13,236 bases of DNA from Solirubrobacterales bacterium (GTDB lineage: Bacteria > Actinomycetota > Thermoleophilia > Solirubrobacterales > 70-9). Location of the stretch: contig JAUQWL010000181.1 of the NCBI GenBank assembly GCA_030835185.1, forward strand, positions 1 to 13,236, read 5' to 3'. A program made the translations under genes and the position numbers. Positions 6,106 to 11,657 of this stretch are shown here, piece by piece. The notes below the pieces were generated by a model. The model had not been told where the DNA came from. It ran no database searches and saw only the letters and a list, made by a program, of their open reading frames with translations. Position 1 is the first letter of the stretch. The number at the start of each line of letters is the position of its first letter.

Positions 6106-6507
6106 ATGAGAAAGGACGAAAGCGGCTCACCATCCGAGCTGATCGATGCAAGGATCGAGCAGCTCGGTGACTGGCGCGGCGAAACGCTCGCCCGGGTCCG
6201 GAAGCTGATCCACGACGCCGACCCCGAAGTGGTCGAGGAGTGGAAGTGGAGGGGGGTTCCGGTCTGGGAACACTCGGGGATCATCTGTACTGGCGAGAGC
6301 TACAAGGACAAGGTCAAGCTGACCTTCCACAAAGGCGCCTCGCTGGAAGACCCGTCCGGTCTCTTCAACGCCAGCCTCGAAGGCAATGCCAGGCGGGCGA
6401 TCGACATCCACGAGGGAGAAGAGATCAGCGCAAGTGCGCTGAAGGGGCTGATCCTCGCCGCGGTGGAACTGAACGAGTCCAAGGCCACAGGACGACGGGA
6501 AAAGTAG
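6106..6507 (+). CDS. DUF1801 domain protein
   Basis: A 133-residue cytosolic protein of the DUF1801 family, whose biochemical role is not established. Recognisable stretches are IDARIEQLGDWRGETLARVR, DADPEVVEEWKWRGVPVW, GIICTGESYKDKVKLTFHKG and the end segment SLEGNARRAIDIHEGEEI. These cover the whole domain, so the gene looks intact. The ATG at 6106 is chosen because GAGGAAAG lies about 10 nt upstream and the domain begins soon after; the frame is open back to an ATG at 6007, but that extension does not look conserved. It has its own promoter (5967-5996). It stands on the plus strand between rpsF and ssb, which in most bacteria are neighbours in one operon, so it was probably inserted there. 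Confidence 0.88.
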   Translation: MRKDESGSPSELIDARIEQLGDWRGETLARVRKLIHDADPEVVEEWKWRGVPVWEHSGIICTGESYKDKVKLTFHKGASLEDPSGLFNASLEGNARRAIDIHEGEEISASALKGLILAAVELNESKATGRREK

Positions 6508-6527
6508 CGGGCGGACTGAGCGGGGGC

Positions 6528-6558
6528 GATCCCGTCCACTCGGCTATCCCGCGGGATC
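6528..6558. terminator. Convergent-gap hairpin after the DUF1801 gene
   Basis: GATCCCG (6528-6534) can pair with CGGGATC (6552-6558) across a 17-nt loop. The right arm is itself part of a perfect 12-bp palindrome ATCCCGCGGGAT (6546-6557). It lies 21 nt past the DUF1801 stop, between convergent genes, so it may stop transcription from either side, although neither strand has a T tract. Confidence 0.4.
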
Positions 6559-6561
6559 AGT

Positions 6562-6619
6562 GACCGCTCGGTAGGCCACGTCGATCCTGGGACCGCGCGG
6601 TAGGCCTTGTCGATCCTGG
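6562..6619. repeat. Two-copy 29-bp tandem repeat next to the rpsF stop
   Basis: Copies at 6562-6590 and 6591-6619 are directly adjacent and differ at 3 of 29 positions. The array ends one base before the rpsF stop codon (6621-6623), so it fills the rpsF 3' UTR. Period 29 with a few mismatches points to an old local duplication. Confidence 0.8.
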
Positions 6620-6620
6620 T

Positions 6621-7013
6621 CTAGTAGTCGCGCGAACGGCGGCGGGGACGATCGTCATCGTCTCCCGTCGGCGCCATGATGACCGCGGTGGCGGGCGGAG
6701 CCGGCAGGACCGGATCGTCCGGGTCGACCCTGAATACCCGAAAGCGCATGATGCCGTCGGCGATCTTCAGGTTGTGGTCGAGGTCCTCGAGCAGCGAGGT
6801 CGGTGCCTCGAAGCGGAACCAGCGGTAGTCGGATTCCGACTTGTGGTCGATCTCGTAGGCCATCTCGCGGATGCCCCAGTTGTCTTCGTGAAGCAGGTTG
6901 CCGGCCGCCTCGATCGACGCCTTGGCGTCGGAGGCGAGCTTTTCACGGGCTTCTTCCTCGACGGCGGGGTCGAGCATCAGGATGAGTTCGTACTGGCGGG
7001 CTGCTTCAGACAA
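6621..7013 (-). CDS. rpsF: 30S ribosomal protein S6 (bS6)
   Basis: Small-subunit platform protein that binds S18. The 130 residues contain the S6 fold: YELILMLDP at the start, WGIREMAYEIDHKSESDYRWFRFE in the middle and IMRFRVFRVD near residue 100. An unstructured tail with an acidic run then Arg-rich end follows (GDDDDRPRRRSRDY). The start is TTG at 7013, required because no ATG, GTG or TTG occurs upstream in frame near the family start. No Shine-Dalgarno is visible, and a TATAGT box lies 12 nt upstream, so the mRNA may have almost no leader. Unlike the usual rpsF-ssb-rpsR-rplI order, it is separated from ssb by a plus-strand gene and must be transcribed apart from it. Confidence 0.96.
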   Translation of the reverse strand: MSEAARQYELILMLDPAVEEEAREKLASDAKASIEAAGNLLHEDNWGIREMAYEIDHKSESDYRWFRFEAPTSLLEDLDHNLKIADGIMRFRVFRVDPDDPVLPAPPATAVIMAPTGDDDDRPRRRSRDY

Positions 7014-7025
7014 AATCGACGCGGG

Positions 7026-7031
7026 ACTATA
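7026..7031 (-). promoter_or_regulatory. Candidate -10 box for rpsF (TATAGT)
   Basis: TATAGT on the minus strand matches the -10 consensus at five of six positions and ends 12 nt before the rpsF TTG. No good -35 lies 16-18 bp upstream. The predicted 5' UTR is about 5-6 nt, too short for a Shine-Dalgarno. Confidence 0.4.
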
Positions 7032-7040
7032 CCGGGGATC

Positions 7041-7063
7041 GGGGGGAGAGACCCCTTCCCCCC
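7041..7063. repeat. G6/C6 inverted repeat between rpsF and the proline-rich gene
   Basis: GGGGGG (7041-7046) can pair with CCCCCC (7058-7063); an inner CCCC (7052-7055) offers another partner. It sits in the 64-bp divergent gap and 15 nt before the plus-strand ATG. It may be a promoter dyad or just compositional. Confidence 0.3.
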
Positions 7064-7077
7064 GCCCTTACAGACCT

Positions 7078-7569
7078 ATGACAGGCCTGAGGATCGATCG
7101 CGAACGGGCGATCAAGGTGGCCGCCATCTGCGGCCTGGCCGTGATTTCGGTCTCGATCCTGCCCGGTCTTCTGCGCCCCCCGGAGCCTCCCCCGTTGCCG
7201 CCGGACGTCGGCTTCAACCCGGCTGAAACGGCTCTGACAACAACCTCAGGTCCCGGTGGCGGGTCAGATGTCGCAGCGTCCGGGAGCACGAAGGAAAGAT
7301 CAAAGCGCCCCGATCGCGGCCGACCCGGGGGTGGTAGCGGGGGCGGCAACGGAGGGAGGGGCGGGACCCCGTCGGCGTCGTCCGATCCGCCCGACCCGCC
7401 GGTCGGCACGGCCCCGGCTCCGGACGCTCCGGCACCTGCCCCTCCGCCGCAGCCGACTCCCCCGCCGCGGCCCGTTCCTCCACCGCGGCCGGTCCCTCCA
7501 CCGGAGCCGGCAGCTCCGCCTCCCGCCGCGAGGCCGAACGACGGCTCCCAGGAATTCGCTCCCCGATAG
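7078..7569 (+). CDS. Membrane-anchored proline-rich protein, function unknown
   Basis: From the ATG at 7078 this is 163 residues. A short basic N-terminus (RIDRERAIK) is followed by one hydrophobic helix at about 12-32, suggesting a type II anchor with the rest outside the membrane. The rest is low complexity: PPEPPPLPP right after the helix, a Gly/Arg/Ser-rich part (about 80-100), then long Pro/Ala runs with a repeated PPPRPV unit. No catalytic domain is visible. Such tails can act as spacers through the cell wall. There is no clear Shine-Dalgarno. The frame is open upstream to 6898, but that part lies antisense to rpsF and is not credible. The anchor looks real; low-complexity composition makes the call moderate. 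Confidence 0.55.
   Translation: MTGLRIDRERAIKVAAICGLAVISVSILPGLLRPPEPPPLPPDVGFNPAETALTTTSGPGGGSDVAASGSTKERSKRPDRGRPGGGSGGGNGGRGGTPSASSDPPDPPVGTAPAPDAPAPAPPPQPTPPPRPVPPPRPVPPPEPAAPPPAARPNDGSQEFAPR
7465..7518 (+). repeat. Three 18-bp coding repeats in the proline-rich gene
   Basis: Units at 7465-7482, 7483-7500 and 7501-7518 are successive 18-bp copies, the third more diverged. They encode a six-residue Pro-rich unit (PRPVPP and relatives). In-frame repeats of this kind commonly vary in number between strains. Confidence 0.6.
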
Positions 7570-7574
7570 ACGGG

Positions 7575-7602
7575 GCCGGCCGGGTCGGCAGAACGGGCCG
7601 GC
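7575..7602 (+). terminator. Hairpin after the proline-rich gene
   Basis: GCCGGCC (7575-7581) pairs with GGCCGGC (7596-7602) over a 14-nt loop, starting 6 nt after the stop codon. There is no T tract, so termination would be weak or need another factor. Confidence 0.35.
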
Positions 7603-7653
7603 TCGCGATCGGCCGCGCCCCACCCCTTGATTCGGAGCTGGCCGGCCAGACGG

Positions 7654-7745
7654 TGGACGACGCGCCCGGTCTGCTGTCGGCCCTGGCTTCCCGAAGCCGC
7701 TGGACAACGCGCTCGACCTTCCGTCGGCCCTGGCTTCACGAGCCG
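7654..7745. repeat. Two-copy tandem repeat of about 47 bp with internal hairpins
   Basis: Copies start at 7654 and 7701 and share blocks such as GTCGGCCCTGGCTTC and the leading TGGAC.ACGCGC. Each carries an inverted repeat near its right end: GGCTTC-CC-GAAGCC in the first, GGCT...AGCC in the second. The array lies in the convergent gap beyond the stop of the GT20 gene (7757) and of the proline-rich gene (7569), so it may serve as a two-hairpin termination zone. Confidence 0.75.
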
Positions 7746-7756
7746 GGAAAGGCCGG

Positions 7757-9247
7757 TCAGCCACCTGCCTCGTCGGCCAGTTGGGCCCTGACCAGGTTGA
7801 TGTCGGCGACCTGCTCGTCGATCCAGTCTCGCGGGTTGCGGGAGAAGATGACCTCCCGAAGGCCGTCCGCCCGCTCTCGCCGCTCGCGCGGTGTCATGGT
7901 CAGCGCCCGGTGAATCGTTTCAGCCTGTTCCTGGATGTCGAAGGGGTTGACCGTCAGCACGTAATCCTCGAGCTCCTCATGGGAGCCGGTGTTCTCCGAG
8001 AGCATCAGGACCCCGTCCCTGAGATTGATCGCCGGTGCCTCCTTGGCGACCAGGTTCATGCCGTCGAAGATCGAGTTCACCATCAGCAGGTCGAAATGCT
8101 TGTAACGGGCGACCGCCTCGTTGAAGTTCTCGTATACGCGCAGGTCGATCGGCATCCAGTCGGTGGTCCCGTGGCTGTGGTTGACCACTGCGACGAGAGC
8201 CTCGATCCGCTCGAGGTATTCGGCGTATTCGGGCACGTCCTGTCGCGACGGCTGGAGGTGGGCGATGAAGGTGACCCGCTCGCGGAACTCGGGGTGCTGG
8301 GTGAGGAAGGTGTCGAATGCGGTGAAACCGCGCAGCACGTTCTTTGACAGATCGGCCCGGTCCACCCGCAGGATCAGGTGTTCCCTGCGGCGCGCCAGGA
8401 CCTCCTTCTCTGCAGTCGCCACCTCCGCCGACTCCGCTGCCCTGATCAGACGCTCGGAGTCGATCGGCAGCGGGTAAGCCCGTACGATCGTGCGGCCCCC
8501 CGGATGCTCGACGCTCAGTCCCTCGTAGTCGATCTCGTATCCCATCAGGCGCTTGCAGCAGGCGAGGAAGTTGGTGCAGTAGGCAGAGGTGTGAAAGCCG
8601 ATGATGTCGTTGGCCAGCAGACCGTCGAAGATCGTTTCCCGGATCCGGCCCGGCAGCACCCGCCAGCTGTCCGGCTGAGACCAGGGAATGTGAACGAAGT
8701 GGTAGAGCAGGGCATCCGGACGGGCGGCCCGGATCATGTGAGGGGCCGTATAGAGGTGGTAGTCGTGGAGCATGACCAGCGGACGTTCGCGGTCCTCCAC
8801 CTGGCGGATCACGGCGTCGGCTATGTCCTGGTTGACCGTCTGATAGCCGTAATCCCAGGCGTCCAGTTCCGCCTGCCGGATGTCGGGAGCGTTGGAGAGG
8901 TCCCAGAGGTAGTGCTGGATGAACCAGAGGATCGGGTTGGCGATCACGTTGTAGAAGCCGTCGAAGGCCTCCTTCTCGCTTTCGACCATGAGCACCTTGT
9001 AGGAGACATCGTTGATCTCGATGTCCAGCGGCTGAAAATCGTTCTCCCTGGTGACCGCGGCATCTTCGTCGGTCATGGTCGAGGCGATCCAGAGTGCGTC
9101 ACGGTTGGCGACCAGACCGGAGAGGGCGGTGACGAGTCCGCCGCCGCCGCGGTTCAGGACCCGCTGGCCGTCCTCACCCCGTTCGAACTGGGCCGGACCG
9201 CGGTTCGAGACGATGATCAGCGGCCGGGTGGGTTCCTCTTGACTCAC
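7757..9247 (-). CDS. otsA: GT20 glycosyltransferase, trehalose-6-phosphate synthase-like
   Basis: Predicted to join UDP- or ADP-glucose to glucose-6-phosphate, giving trehalose-6-phosphate, a stress protectant precursor; cytosolic. The 496 residues carry GT20 landmarks: the N-terminal SNRGPAQF and Gly-rich loop NRGGGGLVTAL, HDYHL (161-165), HIPW (186-189), GFHT (217-220), a phosphate-binding Arg297/Lys302 pair in VDRADLSKN, and the nucleotide-sugar motif DGMNLVAKE (395-403). Classical OtsA has DYSKG where this has DLSKN, and several other blocks differ, so a related product such as another glucosyl-phosphate cannot be excluded. No phosphatase gene (otsB) is next to it. The start is GTG at 9247, with no Shine-Dalgarno but TAGACT exactly 6 nt upstream. 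Confidence 0.88.
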   Translation of the reverse strand: MSQEEPTRPLIIVSNRGPAQFERGEDGQRVLNRGGGGLVTALSGLVANRDALWIASTMTDEDAAVTRENDFQPLDIEINDVSYKVLMVESEKEAFDGFYNVIANPILWFIQHYLWDLSNAPDIRQAELDAWDYGYQTVNQDIADAVIRQVEDRERPLVMLHDYHLYTAPHMIRAARPDALLYHFVHIPWSQPDSWRVLPGRIRETIFDGLLANDIIGFHTSAYCTNFLACCKRLMGYEIDYEGLSVEHPGGRTIVRAYPLPIDSERLIRAAESAEVATAEKEVLARRREHLILRVDRADLSKNVLRGFTAFDTFLTQHPEFRERVTFIAHLQPSRQDVPEYAEYLERIEALVAVVNHSHGTTDWMPIDLRVYENFNEAVARYKHFDLLMVNSIFDGMNLVAKEAPAINLRDGVLMLSENTGSHEELEDYVLTVNPFDIQEQAETIHRALTMTPRERRERADGLREVIFSRNPRDWIDEQVADINLVRAQLADEAGG

Positions 9248-9253
9248 GGCTTC

Positions 9254-9259
9254 AGTCTA
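9254..9259 (-). promoter_or_regulatory. Candidate -10 box for the GT20 gene (TAGACT)
   Basis: TAGACT ends 6 nt before the GTG start, the spacing that would put the first transcribed base on the start codon. The surrounding CGTAGACTG is identical to that before purA. No clear -35 is seen. Confidence 0.45.
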
Positions 9260-9283
9260 CGACGGGCGGTCCGGCGGCGCCGG

Positions 9284-9302
9284 AAAAATGCCGATCAGCG
9301 GC
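9284..9302 (-). terminator. Rho-independent terminator after the HtrA-type protease gene
   Basis: On the minus strand GCCG and CGGC (9302-9299 and 9293-9290) close a 5-nt loop, followed by A and five T residues (9288-9284). The stem is short, but the T tract directly follows it. The hairpin lies in the second of two tandem 15-bp repeats and 8 nt after the htrA stop. Confidence 0.55.
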
Positions 9303-9319
9303 CTGCCGATCAGCGGCCT
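9290..9319. repeat. Perfect 15-bp tandem duplication across the htrA stop
   Basis: The 15-mer GCCGATCAGCGGCCT occurs at 9290-9304 and again at 9305-9319 with no mismatch. The htrA stop codon (9310-9312) lies in one copy; the other copy repeats the last codons and a second in-frame-looking stop and forms the terminator stem. Perfect identity suggests a recent slippage duplication. Confidence 0.9.
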
Positions 9320-10530
9320 GACAGTGCGGTCGGCCGCTCCTGGAGCTTGATCCCGATCTCCATTGACTTGCCGTCGCGGACGATTTCGAGGGTCACGGTT
9401 TCACCGGGGCTGAGTCCACCGATGATCCTGCCGAGATCCTCCGAGCGCTCGACCGGCTCGCCGTCGGCCGCCACCACCACGTCACCGCCGGTCGTATACC
9501 GACCGCCCTGGAAGGTGATCTCTTCATTTCCACCACGGATTCCCGCCGCTGCGGCCGGCCCGTCCTTGACCACCTCGGCGATGATCGCACCGCGGTCCGC
9601 GTCGATGCCCAGCTTCTCGGCGAGCTGGGGATAGAGCGGCTGGGTGCTCACCCCGATGTAGGCGTACTTCGCCTCGCCGTTCTCACGCAGCTGCTCGACC
9701 GAAGACCGGATCGTATTCACCGGGACGCCGAAACCGACGCCGTCGCTGGCACCGGATCCGGTCTGGATCTGCTGGCTGATTCCGATCACCCGTCCGTTGG
9801 CGTCGAGCATCGGGCCACCGGAGTTGCCGGGGTTGATCGAGGCGTCCGTCTGGATCGCTCCTTCGATCTGGAAGTCGGTCAGCGATCTGACCGAACGGCC
9901 GATCTGTGAAACGACGCCGGTCGAGAGCGAGTGGTCCTCACCGAAGGGGCTGCCGATCACCGCCACCGGCTGCCCGACCACCACCCTGTCGCTGTCGTAC
10001 AGCTCGAGCGGTTCGAGATCGACCTCATCCGGATCGACCTTGAGCAGTCCCACGTCCGAGAAAGGATCGAAGCCGAGGATCTCGGCGGCAACGATGTTGC
10101 CGTCCTTGAACTCGACGAACACCCGGTCGGCAGGGCTGCGCTCCTCGCCTTCGCCGTTGGTGATCACGTGGGCGTTGGTGACGATCTCCCCGTCGTCGTT
10201 CAGGACGAAGCCCGAGCCGCCGGCGGCCCTGGGGTCGAACGGTCCGGCGGCCTCGCTGCCGAAGATCGAACTGACCGAGATCACGCCGTCGACGGTGTCG
10301 CTGTAAATCTGGGCCGGGTTGAAAACCTTGCCGTCGCTGTCGACGGTCGACACGGTCGCCGGAGCCGGGTCGGGACCGGTCGAGTCACTGGTCGAAGGCC
10401 GGTCGGCCGGTTCCGGATCTGAACCGCAGCCGGTACCGAGCGGCAGCATCGCCGCCGAAACCAGGAGCACCGGGATCAGCAGCGAGTGCCGGAAACGGAC
10501 GGTCTGGCGGTTGCGGAAGGGGAGGGGCAT
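9310..10530 (-). CDS. HtrA/DegP-type serine protease, probable lipoprotein
   Basis: Envelope quality-control protease that cleaves misfolded proteins outside the membrane. The 406 residues begin with a signal peptide (basic start, hydrophobic 16-31) ending at LGTGC; Cys35 may be lipidated although the lipobox is not perfect. A Ser/Thr/Pro/Asp-rich linker (36-60) follows. The trypsin-like domain (about 75-300) has the full triad: His121 in TNAHV, Asp159 in SDVGLLKV, Ser237 in GNSGGP. A PDZ domain fills about 305-400 (YIGVSTQP to GETVTLEIVRDGK). Actinobacterial HtrA proteins are usually held by a transmembrane helix, so a lipid anchor would be a variant. The ATG at 10530 lies 8 nt after a TATTCT box; upstream thiL ends 69 nt away. 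degP, degQ and htrA symbols are not separable here. Confidence 0.93.
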   Translation of the reverse strand: MPLPFRNRQTVRFRHSLLIPVLLVSAAMLPLGTGCGSDPEPADRPSTSDSTGPDPAPATVSTVDSDGKVFNPAQIYSDTVDGVISVSSIFGSEAAGPFDPRAAGGSGFVLNDDGEIVTNAHVITNGEGEERSPADRVFVEFKDGNIVAAEILGFDPFSDVGLLKVDPDEVDLEPLELYDSDRVVVGQPVAVIGSPFGEDHSLSTGVVSQIGRSVRSLTDFQIEGAIQTDASINPGNSGGPMLDANGRVIGISQQIQTGSGASDGVGFGVPVNTIRSSVEQLRENGEAKYAYIGVSTQPLYPQLAEKLGIDADRGAIIAEVVKDGPAAAAGIRGGNEEITFQGGRYTTGGDVVVAADGEPVERSEDLGRIIGGLSPGETVTLEIVRDGKSMEIGIKLQERPTALSGR

Positions 10531-10538
10531 GGACGTCC

Positions 10539-10544
10539 AGAATA
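10539..10544 (-). promoter_or_regulatory. Candidate -10 box for the protease gene (TATTCT)
   Basis: TATTCT on the minus strand ends 8 nt before the ATG and fits TANNNT. No strong -35 is visible. It suggests a transcript with a 0-2 nt leader, separate from thiL. Confidence 0.4.
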
Positions 10545-10599
10545 CGGAAACCCGGTCGCGGGTCCGCAGCGTCGCGGTGGGATCAGTGAGCCGAAGCGA

Positions 10600-11631
10600 T
10601 CAGCGGAAATGGTCGAAGCCGGTCGACGACGGCCGCGACGGATCGCGTCCGGCAACCGTGACCCGACCCGTCGGGTCCTCGCCGCCGCTGCTCCCGGGCG
10701 CCGGCACCGGACGGTTGCGGACGACCCTGCCGATGACCTTGAGCGGGCAGCCGGCCGGTGTGAACAGATCGGTTATCGACTCGCGGAGGGAGGGCGGGAA
10801 AGTCATCGCGAGCTCGTAATCCTCCCCGCCGGCCAGGGCCAGGTCGAGGCCGCTCCTGGCCGCTGCCGAGGCCACCACCGAAACGCCCGGCTGAATCGGA
10901 ATCAGGTCCGCATCGATCTCGATAGACACCCCCGAAGAGTCGGCGACGTGGCCGAGGTCCGCCAGCAGGCCGTCGCTGACGTCGATCAGCGAGGTGACTC
11001 CCGATCCCCTCAGGGATGACGCCGGCTCCAGCTTCGGCTCCGGCGAAAGCTGACGGGCGATCAGCGCTTCGCGCTCCGGCAGGTCGAGACCGTCGCCGAC
11101 ATCCGTTTCGAGCAGCAGCAGGCCGGCGGCCGCCCCGCCCAGCGATCCGGTGACGGCGACGAGATCGCCTTCGCAGGCCCCCGATCTGAGGATCAACCGC
11201 TCTCCTTCCGGCGCCCTGCCGACCACGGTGATCGCCGCGAAGAGAACCGGCGAGGCGACCGTGTCGCCACCGGACAGCGGTGTGGAGAACCGGCGCGAGG
11301 CCTCGAGGAAGCCGTCGGCAAGGGCCTCGGCGAAGTCTCTCTCGGTGTCGGCCGGCAGGCCGAGGGTCACGTAGACCTCGCCACGGTCGGCCGCCATGGC
11401 CGCGATGTCCGAAAGGGCGACGGCGACCGCCTTCGCCGCTATTTCGGCCGGACTGCTCCACTCCCGGCGGAAATGCACACCCTCGACGACGGCGTCGACC
11501 GAAGTCGCCGTCTGACCCGGGTGAGCCGTGACCGAGGCGTCGTCGCCGATGCCGGTCAGAACGGGACCCACCGCCGAAGCCTGCCTGCGCAGGCGGTCGA
11601 TCAGGTCGAATTCGCTGAAGCCCCGGTCCAT
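10600..11631 (-). CDS. thiL: Thiamine-monophosphate kinase
   Basis: Phosphorylates thiamine monophosphate with ATP to make thiamine diphosphate, the last step of the pathway; cytosolic. The 343 residues contain the ThiL/PurM-like signatures in order: GIGDDASV (27-34, metal-binding Asp), VDAVVEGVHF (45-54), SDIAAMAA (from 74), SGGDT (120-124), VTGSLGGAAAGL, IDVSDGLLADL, GGEDYEL, and the end segment GFDHF. The length is normal. The ATG at 11631 has AGAG a few bases upstream and a TAGTGT box (11646-11641) 9 nt before it. It is divergent from the membrane-protein gene across a gap of only 26 bp containing a perfect dyad. The htrA-type gene lies 69 bp downstream on the same strand. No other thiamine gene is in the window. 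Confidence 0.95.
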   Translation of the reverse strand: MDRGFSEFDLIDRLRRQASAVGPVLTGIGDDASVTAHPGQTATSVDAVVEGVHFRREWSSPAEIAAKAVAVALSDIAAMAADRGEVYVTLGLPADTERDFAEALADGFLEASRRFSTPLSGGDTVASPVLFAAITVVGRAPEGERLILRSGACEGDLVAVTGSLGGAAAGLLLLETDVGDGLDLPEREALIARQLSPEPKLEPASSLRGSGVTSLIDVSDGLLADLGHVADSSGVSIEIDADLIPIQPGVSVVASAAARSGLDLALAGGEDYELAMTFPPSLRESITDLFTPAGCPLKVIGRVVRNRPVPAPGSSGGEDPTGRVTVAGRDPSRPSSTGFDHFR

Positions 11632-11637
11632 CGCTCT

Positions 11638-11657
11638 CTGACACTATGACCTGTCAG
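11638..11657. promoter_or_regulatory. 20-bp dyad between thiL and the divergent membrane-protein gene
   Basis: CTGACA (11638-11643) and TGTCAG (11652-11657) form a perfect 6-bp inverted repeat with an 8-bp spacer. It fills almost the whole gap between the thiL ATG and the ATG at 11658, and overlaps the candidate thiL -10 box. It could be an operator acting on both genes. Confidence 0.4.

Noticed and set aside
7068..7739. 223-codon minus-strand frame opposite the proline-rich gene
   Set aside because: Gly-rich mirror of the Pro repeats. The plus-strand frame has a believable membrane anchor, this one has no domain.
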